Source: an uncultured Pirellulales bacterium (GTDB lineage Bacteria; Planctomycetota; Planctomycetia; Pirellulales; Lacipirellulaceae). From it: a stretch of 12,466 nucleotides of DNA. The stretch spans positions 1-12,466 of the forward strand of contig CAMYJY010000099.1 in NCBI GenBank assembly GCA_947258835.1, given 5' to 3'. The notes under the pieces were generated by a model. It did not search any database. It was not told the origin of the DNA and saw only the letters and a program-made list of their open reading frames with translations. The position numbers were made by a program, and so were the translations under genes. Shown in pieces: positions 1-5,647 of the stretch. Numbering within the stretch: the stretch's first letter is position 1; each line of letters begins with the position of its first letter.

Positions 1-11
1 AAGGGGTTCCA

Positions 12-155
12 GTCATTCCCGCGCAGGCGGGAATCCAGTAGCAGTGCCAGTGGTCTAGATTCCCGCCTGCGCGGGAATGACGTGGAATAATGCGGGAATC
101 CATAAGTACGAAAACCTTTCCGAGTGCCTGGATTCCCGCCTGCGCGGGAATGACG
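12..155. repeat. Cluster of ATTCCC-N8-GGGAAT inverted repeats (dRS3-like)
   Basis: Three full copies and one half copy of a short palindromic unit are visible. The 20-base core ATTCCCGCCTGCGCGGGAAT occurs at 59-78 and 132-151, and its reverse complement at 15-34. A half copy (GCGGGAATCCA) lies at 92-102. Flanking bases are shared too: CTGG or CTAG before the core and GACG after it. The core fits the ATTCCC-N8-GGGAAT consensus known as dRS3 in Neisseria; similar units are common in other genomes, so this is a resemblance and not proof of kinship. The last copy ends 26 bases before the pyrF start, so the array forms the pyrF upstream region. Spacing is irregular, which excludes CRISPR. Confidence 0.9.
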
Positions 156-181
156 GTAAGCGGCATCGACAACTGCCCTCT

Positions 182-1219
182 ATGCAGCATTTTGGAGACG
201 ATTTGGCAGCCGCCATCCGGCGGACGGGAAATCCCGTGGTCGTGGGACTGGATCCACGGTGGGAGCTGTTGCCCGCGAGTTTGGCGCCTGCCCCGACGTC
301 CGACTATCAGCAGCGGGCCCAGGCCTGTGAGCAATTCTGTTGCGAAATTATCGATGTCGTGGCACCGCTGGTGCCTGCGGTCAAACCGCAGGCCGCCTTT
401 TTTGAAGAATGCGGCCCCAGCGGTATGGTTAGCTTGGGCAAGGTCATGGCCCACGCCCGCCAGGCTGGCTTGCTCGTTGTGCTGGATGGCAAACGGAACG
501 ACATCGGCTCCACCGCCGCAGCCTATGCGCGGGGCAGTTTGGGTCGCGACGGACACAGTGCCTGGGGAGCCGACGCCCTCACCGTAAGTCCCTACCTCGG
601 GGCCGACAGCCTAGAACCTTTTATTCACGTGGCGGAACAGCGGAGCGCCGGACTGTTCGTGTTGGTCAAGACCTCGAACCCGGGAAGCCACATGCTGCAG
701 GACCAACAGGTCGCACGGCGGCAGGGCCGCCAGCCAATGCGAGCTACCGCTCGGAAGGCTTTGGCCCGCTCCCGTTGGTCGCTCACTGTCGCGCAAGCAG
801 CAAAGATTTTCAACGTTTCCGTTGCACAGGGCACCATCTACCAGCTGGTGGCCGACTATGTGGAAGGTGAGTCCGCCCGAACCTGCGGTGCACAAGGTTA
901 TGGCATCGTGGGGGCCGTCGTGGGGGCAACCTACCCAACCCAGCTGGCCGAACTTAGAGCCGCCATGCCCCATACCTGGTTTTTGGTTCCCGGGTTCGGT
1001 AGTCAGGGGGGGTCGGCCGCGGACGTCGCACCGGCCTTCGATGCCCAGGGACTGGGGGCCATCATCAACAACTCTCGCGGCATCAACTTCGCGCACCGGC
1101 GGCCTGAGTACCAGCAGAAATTTGGCGACGCGCGGTGGCAAGCCGCCGTCGAAGCGGCCACGAGGGATATGATCAGCCAATTGAGGGCCGACACACCGGC
1201 CGGCAAGTTGGTGCCGTGA
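182..1219 (+). CDS. pyrF: Orotidine 5'-phosphate decarboxylase (subfamily 2) with in-frame repeat insertion
   Basis: Decarboxylates OMP to UMP, the last step of de novo pyrimidine synthesis, in the cytoplasm. The 345-residue product has the catalytic motif LDGKRNDIGST (101-111; D102, K104, D107), the core strand LVKTSNPGS (161-169), the late loop VPGFGSQGG (269-277) and NNSRG with R299 near the C-terminus, as expected for the longer subfamily-2 enzymes. The start at 182 is chosen because homology begins at MQHFGDDLAAAIRR; an upstream extension to 77 would only translate the palindromic repeats. No Shine-Dalgarno sequence is seen. Residues about 179-215 do not belong to the family: VA-Q-G would normally follow KTSNPGS...QDQQ directly, and here 37 residues that include a genomic repeat split it. 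Without them the protein would be 308 residues, a normal length. All recognisable catalytic motifs remain, so I infer it is functional. Confidence 0.93.
   Translation: MQHFGDDLAAAIRRTGNPVVVGLDPRWELLPASLAPAPTSDYQQRAQACEQFCCEIIDVVAPLVPAVKPQAAFFEECGPSGMVSLGKVMAHARQAGLLVVLDGKRNDIGSTAAAYARGSLGRDGHSAWGADALTVSPYLGADSLEPFIHVAEQRSAGLFVLVKTSNPGSHMLQDQQVARRQGRQPMRATARKALARSRWSLTVAQAAKIFNVSVAQGTIYQLVADYVEGESARTCGAQGYGIVGAVVGATYPTQLAELRAAMPHTWFLVPGFGSQGGSAADVAPAFDAQGLGAIINNSRGINFAHRRPEYQQKFGDARWQAAVEAATRDMISQLRADTPAGKLVP
716..826 (+). repeat. Palindromic element inserted in frame in pyrF (copy 1)
   Basis: The inferred insert is 111 bases (37 codons). It is bounded by GTCGCAC at 710-716 and GTTGCAC at 821-827, which differ at one base and could be a decayed target-site duplication. 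Its core, 734-784, matches 2952-3002 at 47 of 51 positions, and an inverted diverged copy lies at 3270-3328. The ends of the core pair imperfectly (GAGCTACC at 741-748 with GGTCGCTC at 777-784, one mismatch), so it can form a hairpin. The pyrF frame reads through it without a stop, giving a basic peptide that includes PMRATARKALARSRWSL. The left and right limits rest on comparison with remembered pyrF family sequence and are approximate. Confidence 0.8.
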
Positions 1220-1234
1220 GATCTGCAGTTTCTG

Positions 1235-1261
1235 AAAAAACGGCCGGAGGCCGTTCTTTTT
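1235..1261. terminator. Bidirectional rho-independent terminator between pyrF and trpE
   Basis: AACGGCC (1239-1245) pairs with GGCCGTT (1249-1255) around a GGA loop. An A-run precedes it and a T-run follows, so it can work for transcripts from either side. It sits 16 bases past the pyrF stop and about 90 bases past the trpE stop, between the two convergent genes. Confidence 0.85.
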
Positions 1262-1350
1262 CATGTGTGGGGAGGGCGCTCCTGGATAACCGCTGTGCAG
1301 GAAACCACTGCCGCGGGTCAACTTGGTTGGTTGCGTGTCCGACACCCCCG

Positions 1351-2883
1351 TTACCTGCCGGCCCGCTGTTGGGTAATCTCAATCGCTCTGAGCAAACCGC
1401 GCGCCTTGTTGAGCGTTTCTTGGTACTCGGTGGTCGGAACGCTGTCGGCCACAATACCGGCCCCTGCCTGGACATACGCCACGTTGTCCTGGATCACAAC
1501 CGTGCGGAGAGCAATGCAGGTGTCCATGTTGCCGGCAAAATCAATGTAGCCCACCGCTCCCGCATACGGCCCCCGGCGATGCGGCTCCAGCTCGTCAATA
1601 ATCTCCATGGCACGAACCTTCGGTGCCCCGGAAACGGTGCCAGCTGGCAAACATGCAGCCAAGGCATCAAACGCATCGCAGTCCTCACGCAACTGGCCGG
1701 TAACATTGGAAGTGATGTGCATCACATGGCTGTACCGCTCGATCACCATCACATCAGAAATTTCCACGCTGCCGTATTCCGCCACGCGTCCTACATCATT
1801 CCGCCCCAAGTCAACGAGCATGACATGTTCCGCGCGTTCCTTGGGATCGGCCAAGAGTTCCGCGGCCAAACGCCTGTCTTCCGCTTCACTGTCTCCCCGA
1901 GGGCGGGTGCCTGCCAAGGGACGGACCGTGGTTTTGCCATCGACGACGCGAACCATGATTTCCGGGGAGCTGCCTACCAGCGTCACCGCGTGCATCCGTA
2001 GATAAAACATGAAGGGGCTGGGGTTCACCACCCGTAGCGTGCGATACAACTCCAGCGGCGGAGCATCCAGCGTGGCCTGCAACCGTTGACTGAGAACCAC
2101 CTGAAAGATATCGCCCGCGCGAATGTACTGGACGCATTTTTCGACGGCCGCCTCGAACTCCTGCTGCGTCACGTTGGAGGTGTAGTCCCGCTGCAACACG
2201 CCGCCAATTTGAATATCGGCCAAGGGGAGCGCGGTGCCAGGCGCTTCCAGCCGGGAAACCAGCTCATCCACCCGCTGGGCAGCCCGCCGGTACTGCTCCT
2301 GGCAGGCGGCCGGATCCTCGTTGCGGACATCAGCCAGCGCCAGCACAATCACGGTTTTTTGCACGTGATCAAAAACGACCATCTGATCATAGAAGGCAAA
2401 CCACAGATCCGGCAGTTGGCGGTCGTCCTGCGGAGCGTGGGGCAGATGTTCTACGTAACGCACGGTATCGTAGCCGGCGTAGCCTACCGCTCCACCAATA
2501 AACGGAGGCAACTCAGCGAGATGCGCAACGCGGATGGCGGCCACCTCGCGGCGCAAGTCTTCCAATGGGTTGGGGCTGTCCCAGGTTTCCGTTTTCCAGT
2601 CCGGTTCGGCCGTGAGCGTGGACCCTGCCGGCAACCGGGAAATGGTCACCCGCTGCCCCGCAGCTTCAATTTGCTGAAACGGTCCACTGGCCAAAAAACT
2701 GTAGCGGCCCACCTTTTCGCCACCAATCACACTTTCAAACAGACACGCAGCGCTCGATACGTCCAATTTCTGAAACGCCTGGACGGGGGTCAGGGCATCG
2801 CTGACCAATTGCCGATAGACGGGCACAAAATCAACGTGCTGTGCCTGGCGGACAAATTCATCCGGATCCGGAAAATGGGACAT
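1351..2883 (-). CDS. trpE: Anthranilate synthase component I
   Basis: Converts chorismate to anthranilate using ammonia supplied by the TrpG glutaminase, the committed step of tryptophan synthesis. The 510-residue product has the N-terminal tryptophan-binding signature LFES-x10-S (48-62), which supports TrpE over PabB and implies feedback inhibition by tryptophan. The chorismate-binding domain fills the C-terminal half: RPLAGTRPRG (321-330), HVMLVDLGRNDVGRV (353-367), LPAGTVSGAPK (412-422) and YVQAGAGIVADS (470-481). The start at 2883 (MSHFPDPDEFVRQ) is chosen because the frame upstream of it runs into an intergenic repeat. No clear Shine-Dalgarno sequence is seen. The gene stands alone here: no trpG, trpD or trpC is adjacent, so the glutaminase partner must be encoded elsewhere. 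Confidence 0.95.
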   Translation of the reverse strand: MSHFPDPDEFVRQAQHVDFVPVYRQLVSDALTPVQAFQKLDVSSAACLFESVIGGEKVGRYSFLASGPFQQIEAAGQRVTISRLPAGSTLTAEPDWKTETWDSPNPLEDLRREVAAIRVAHLAELPPFIGGAVGYAGYDTVRYVEHLPHAPQDDRQLPDLWFAFYDQMVVFDHVQKTVIVLALADVRNEDPAACQEQYRRAAQRVDELVSRLEAPGTALPLADIQIGGVLQRDYTSNVTQQEFEAAVEKCVQYIRAGDIFQVVLSQRLQATLDAPPLELYRTLRVVNPSPFMFYLRMHAVTLVGSSPEIMVRVVDGKTTVRPLAGTRPRGDSEAEDRRLAAELLADPKERAEHVMLVDLGRNDVGRVAEYGSVEISDVMVIERYSHVMHITSNVTGQLREDCDAFDALAACLPAGTVSGAPKVRAMEIIDELEPHRRGPYAGAVGYIDFAGNMDTCIALRTVVIQDNVAYVQAGAGIVADSVPTTEYQETLNKARGLLRAIEITQQRAGR

Positions 2884-2951
2884 GGTGGGAAGCGTGCAGC
2901 GGGGGTGAGGAAAGGCTGGTAAATACGACTCTAACGAGGCATGGCCTCGAA

Positions 2952-3002
2952 CCAATGTGAGCTACCGCTCAGAAATCTTTGGCCCGCTCCCGTTGGTCGC
3001 TC
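2952..3002 (+). repeat. Palindromic element, copy 2, upstream of trpE
   Basis: Same orientation as the pyrF copy. Over this 51-base core, 47 positions match 734-784. The arms GAGCTACCGCTC and TTTGGCCCGCTCCCGTTGG are unchanged; three of the four differences cluster in the centre, which would be the loop side of the hairpin. The copy lies about 70 bases upstream of the trpE start, so it is probably within the trpE promoter or leader. Confidence 0.88.
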
Positions 3003-3008
3003 CAAAAT

Positions 3009-3026
3009 TTGACTCAAATACGACGA
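3009..3026 (+). repeat. 18-base repeat (first copy), beside palindromic copy 2
   Basis: TTGACTCAAATACGACGA here is identical to 11967-11984. It follows palindromic copy 2 after six bases. In this copy it is preceded by CAAAATT overlapping its left end; in the second copy it is followed by AATTTTG. These two are reverse complements, so a complete unit may itself be an inverted repeat that has lost one arm at each site. Confidence 0.7.
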
Positions 3027-3136
3027 GCCCGTGGCCCCGGGCCATCGCCGCAAATCGCTACCTCCCCCCAACAACCGCTGGCGGCGATGGCTCATGAGCC
3101 GCGCCGTGGTCAATCGTCCCCAGCTGGCTAAGAAGC

Positions 3137-3164
3137 TTGACACTGAGGGGTACATGGCTAGAAT
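3137..3164 (+). promoter_or_regulatory. Sigma70-like promoter for mcsA
   Basis: TTGACA at 3137-3142 and TAGAAT at 3159-3164 are separated by 16 bases: a perfect -35 hexamer and a -10 with one mismatch to TATAAT. It points towards mcsA, and transcription would start near 3171, leaving a leader of about 180 bases. It is the best promoter-like match I noticed in the window. Confidence 0.65.
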
Positions 3165-3184
3165 CGCCTGGTACGTGGGCATGC

Positions 3185-3217
3185 CGTGGTGGCAGGCAGG
3201 CCACGTTTGCCACCGCG
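3185..3217 (+). promoter_or_regulatory. Hairpin with an alternative fold in the mcsA leader
   Basis: CGTGGTGGCA (3185-3194) can pair over ten positions with TGCCACCGCG (3208-3217), with one G-U pair. The first bases, CGTGG (3185-3189), can instead pair with CCACG (3201-3205). The two folds exclude each other. The structure would lie about 15 bases into the RNA made from the 3137-3164 promoter. No known riboswitch or operator family was recognised. Confidence 0.4.
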
Positions 3218-3269
3218 TACGTTACTGAGAACCTATTTCCAACAGGGGCGAACCGCGCCCAGGTCGACT

Positions 3270-3328
3270 AAGCGACCAACCGGAGCGCACCGCGACAACC
3301 GAGCGGTAGCTCCTGTGGGCTGGCGGTC
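3270..3328 (-). repeat. Palindromic element, copy 3, inverted, in the mcsA leader
   Basis: Reverse-complement orientation relative to copies 1 and 2. Conserved blocks are AGCGACCAAC (3271-3280), GGAGCG (3282-3287), GAGCGGTAGCTC (3301-3312) and GGCTGGCGG (3318-3326); the middle has diverged and lost one base. By eye about 44 of 60 positions match copy 1. The arms AGCGACC and GGTAGCT can still pair with one mismatch. It ends 22 bases before the mcsA start codon, so any hairpin would be close to the ribosome entry site. Confidence 0.75.
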
Positions 3329-3350
3329 TTCCCGCCTGGCTGGTGTTGTG

Positions 3351-3893
3351 ATGAAATGTCAAAAATGCGAACAGCGTCAGGCTACTTTTCACATCACCGA
3401 TTTGGTGGATGGCGAGCCGAGCGAATTGCACCTCTGCGAGGAATGTGCCCAAAACTTCCTCAGCCCGAGTGCTGAAGATGTGGCGGAGGTGATGCCGGCC
3501 ATGGCCGGGCTGCTGGCCCAACATTTGGCGGTTGGTGAGACGGCCGACCAGCTGGCCCGCCTGGATCAAAGGGCCTGTCCCATCTGTTCCATTACTTTCC
3601 TTGAGTTTCGTAAACAGGGCCGTTTAGGATGCCCTCATGACTACGTTTTTTTTGCTGAGGAAATCGAACCGTTGTTGATGAACATTCATGACCAAGTCCA
3701 TCATATCGGCAAAGTACCCAAGCGCTGCCCGCAGGGGGCGGACCAGCAAACCCAATTGATTCGTATGCGCCGCGAAATGAAAGAGGCCATCAACTCGGAG
3801 AACTACGAGCTGGCCTCTGAGTTGCGGGACCAAATTCGTGACATCGAGAGTCCGTCCCCACCAGCTGCAGACCCGGCTGCAGACGAGGACTAA
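3351..3893 (+). CDS. mcsA: McsA-like zinc-finger/UVR-domain activator of the arginine kinase
   Basis: In Bacillus, McsA binds and activates the McsB protein-arginine kinase, which tags damaged proteins for ClpCP. The 180-residue product opens with a zinc-finger-like region, CQKC (3-6) and CEEC (29-32), then CPIC (76-79) with GCPHDY (93-98). Family members usually have a fourth cysteine in the last motif (CxxCY); here D97 occupies that place, so the second metal site is altered. A UVR motif, about 132-166 and ending NYELASELRDQIRDIE, forms the C-terminal helical hairpin. The start at 3351 is chosen because the family's CxxC motif begins at residue 3; the frame upstream translates repeat copy 3. 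mcsB follows after 84 bases. No ctsR or clpC adjoins, unlike in Firmicutes. Confidence 0.88.
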   Translation: MKCQKCEQRQATFHITDLVDGEPSELHLCEECAQNFLSPSAEDVAEVMPAMAGLLAQHLAVGETADQLARLDQRACPICSITFLEFRKQGRLGCPHDYVFFAEEIEPLLMNIHDQVHHIGKVPKRCPQGADQQTQLIRMRREMKEAINSENYELASELRDQIRDIESPSPPAADPAADED

Positions 3894-3914
3894 CCCGCTT
3901 TTCCCCCGCCGATT

Positions 3915-3938
3915 GTCGTCACCCGGTGGAGGGACGAC
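3915..3938 (+). other. Small hairpin between mcsA and mcsB
   Basis: GTCGTC (3915-3920) pairs with GACGAC (3933-3938) around a 12-base loop. No T-run follows, so it does not look like a terminator. It could affect RNA stability or relative expression in the two-gene unit, or could be chance. Confidence 0.3.
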
Positions 3939-3977
3939 CAACATTACCCCCCGTAGCCAGCAGCCTGCCAGTCCATT

Positions 3978-5072
3978 ATGCACCTTGATGATCTTACCAA
4001 TACGAGTGGGGAATGGCTGAAGGGTTCGGGTCCGGAATCGGATATCGTGATTAGTAGCCGCATCCGGCTGGCACGCAACCTGGCTGATTTTCCCTTTATT
4101 TCGCGGACCACGGCAGCCGATCGGGCGGAGATTGAAAAGATATTTTCTGGCTGCATCGCCGCTCTTCGCGAAGCGAATAAAATGCCGGAAGATACGTTCT
4201 ACGTCCAGGTGGAAGATCTGGAGGATGTGGATCGTCAGTTTCTAGTCGAGCGCCAGCTCATCAGTCGGGAACATGCCGAGGGCGAAGGTGCACGGGCAGT
4301 GGCGATTGACCGGGCGGAACAGTTTAGCGTGATGATCAATGAAGAAGATCACCTGCGTTTTCAAGTCATGCACAGCGGCTTGGACCTCGAATCTGCTTGG
4401 CAACAGATCAATTCCCTCGACGACCTGATCGAAGAACAAGTGACCTATGCCTTCAGCAACAAATTGGGTTACCTCACCGCCTGTCCCACCAATGTGGGAA
4501 CGGGGATCCGGGTAAGTGTGATGCTCCATCTGCCCGCTTTGGTCATCACGCGGCAGATTGAAAAGGTGTTCAAGAGCTTGCAGAAAATTAATTTGGCGGT
4601 GCGGGGTCTGTATGGGGAAGGCTCCCAGGCCTTGGGCGACTTTTACCAGATCAGCAATCAGATCACCCTCGGCCTGACTGAGGAGGAGCTGTCGAAGAAG
4701 GTTTCGGACGTGGTGCCGGTGCTGATTGATTACGAGCGTCAGGCGCGCGAATTTCTGATTCGTGAAAGCCACGAAACACTGCACGATCGAGTCAGCCGCG
4801 CTTTTGGCATCCTCCGCACGGCCCAGACGATCAGCTCGGAAGAAACCATGCACCTGCTGTCCAGTGTGCGGATGGGTGTCAATTTGGGTTTAATCGGCGA
4901 ATTGGAAATTGCTACCATCAACAAGCTGTTCATCCATACCCAACCCGCCCACCTCCAAAAACTGTCCGGCCTGGAGCTCGACAAATTTGACCGCAATGTC
5001 GAACGGGCAGCCTATCTGAGGCGTCAGCTCAATACGGATCCGACCAGTGAGAGTGATCCGACGCAAAATTAG
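3978..5072 (+). CDS. mcsB: Protein-arginine kinase McsB
   Basis: Phosphorylates arginine side chains of proteins using ATP; in Bacillus the phosphoarginine mark directs substrates to ClpCP. The 364-residue length is normal. The phosphagen-kinase core is intact: SSRIRLARNL (26-35), FSVMINEEDHLRFQVMHSG (116-134), the catalytic-cysteine loop TACPTNVGTGIR (167-178, C169) and RGLYGEGSQALGDFYQISNQ (209-228). The C-terminal domain carries RNVERA (339-344) where Bacillus McsB has the phosphoarginine-sensing RDxxRA motif, so its aspartate is replaced by asparagine. It is probably co-transcribed with mcsA upstream. Without a neighbouring CtsR repressor, its role here is more likely proteolytic tagging than heat-shock derepression (inference). 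Confidence 0.95.
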   Translation: MHLDDLTNTSGEWLKGSGPESDIVISSRIRLARNLADFPFISRTTAADRAEIEKIFSGCIAALREANKMPEDTFYVQVEDLEDVDRQFLVERQLISREHAEGEGARAVAIDRAEQFSVMINEEDHLRFQVMHSGLDLESAWQQINSLDDLIEEQVTYAFSNKLGYLTACPTNVGTGIRVSVMLHLPALVITRQIEKVFKSLQKINLAVRGLYGEGSQALGDFYQISNQITLGLTEEELSKKVSDVVPVLIDYERQAREFLIRESHETLHDRVSRAFGILRTAQTISSEETMHLLSSVRMGVNLGLIGELEIATINKLFIHTQPAHLQKLSGLELDKFDRNVERAAYLRRQLNTDPTSESDPTQN

Positions 5073-5218
5073 CGCGTCCTGCTCAGACGACCGTCAGGCC
5101 AGCGAGATCGGACACACGGCAGCAGCACACGTATTGGATCCCCCTCAGCGGGTTGTCCAAGAGGGGCCTCCGCGAAGCTCCCCTCCCGACCACCATCTCC
5201 TCGGCAGACACCACCATC

Positions 5219-5626
5219 ATGAATCACGGGGAACAGCTGAGCGAAGCTGAGGTGCTCGAGAGCCAACTGGTCTTTACAGCCCTGGATGAGGCATCCCGAG
5301 CCGGTGTCGCGCGACCCGTCGTGTTCTTGCTCGACTGTGAAGATCCCATCGGTCGCGAAATTGCCGAACATTGGCTGGGGCCCGAGGTCGTCGCAGCCGC
5401 CATCGAAGACCGTCAGCTGGAAGAGGGTGCGCTAGAAGAAAGCCAGACCACCGTTTTCGCACACGCCTTTGCTGAGGCGGACAGCCGCCGCGAAGTGCCA
5501 GCAGTTTTTCCCTATCTGGCGGAAGTTTTTGACTTGCCGTTGCCCGCAGACAGTTTCTTGGCCATCGCGGTCACCGGTGGTGGAGCCTCCGCCCTCAGCG
5601 TGCCACTTTCCGCCCGGGAACCCTAA
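5219..5626 (+). CDS. Conserved-looking protein of unknown function, 135 aa
   Basis: I do not recognise a family. The start at 5219 (MNHGEQLSEAEVLESQL) is the first ATG; a TTG at 5153 is possible, but the residues it adds look like untranslated leader. The protein is acidic and soluble, with no signal peptide or membrane segment. Notable segments are PVVFLLDCEDPIGREIAEHWLG (about residues 33-54), FPYLAEVFDLP (97-107) and FLAIAVTGGGASAL (113-126), suggesting a compact alpha/beta fold. It ends 21 bases before the isocitrate dehydrogenase start and is probably co-transcribed with it. A GAGGGG/CCCCTC inverted repeat (5161-5166 and 5180-5185) lies in its leader. Frame length, codon use like its neighbours and tight spacing support a real gene. 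Confidence 0.75.
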   Translation: MNHGEQLSEAEVLESQLVFTALDEASRAGVARPVVFLLDCEDPIGREIAEHWLGPEVVAAAIEDRQLEEGALEESQTTVFAHAFAEADSRREVPAVFPYLAEVFDLPLPADSFLAIAVTGGGASALSVPLSAREP

Positions 5627-5647
5627 ACAGAAAGAGAGCCCACAGGT

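Larger units (their letters stand above)
2884..3350. other. 467-base non-coding region between divergent trpE and mcsA
   Basis: No convincing gene lies here; short open frames on both strands mostly translate the repeats. The region holds repeat copy 2, the 18-base repeat, a strong promoter for mcsA, a leader hairpin and inverted repeat copy 3, each listed separately. I could not identify a promoter for trpE in it. Confidence 0.75.

Noticed and set aside
12..155. CRISPR array
   Set aside because: Units are palindromic, in mixed orientation, unevenly spaced and only three or four in number; no cas genes are present.
77..181. Upstream extension of pyrF to an ATG at 77
   Set aside because: The added residues (including SRLRGNDG) are a translation of the palindromic repeats; pyrF homology starts at 182.
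611..1345. Long open frame on the minus strand opposite pyrF
   Set aside because: It is antisense to a well-supported enzyme, has no recognisable motif, and crosses the terminator.
2884..2955. Upstream extension of trpE to 2955
   Set aside because: The added 24 residues run into repeat copy 2, and family similarity begins after MSHFPDPDEF at 2883.
3186..3350. Upstream extension of mcsA to 3186
   Set aside because: The added residues translate the leader hairpin and repeat copy 3; the zinc-finger motif begins at residue 3 of the 3351 start.
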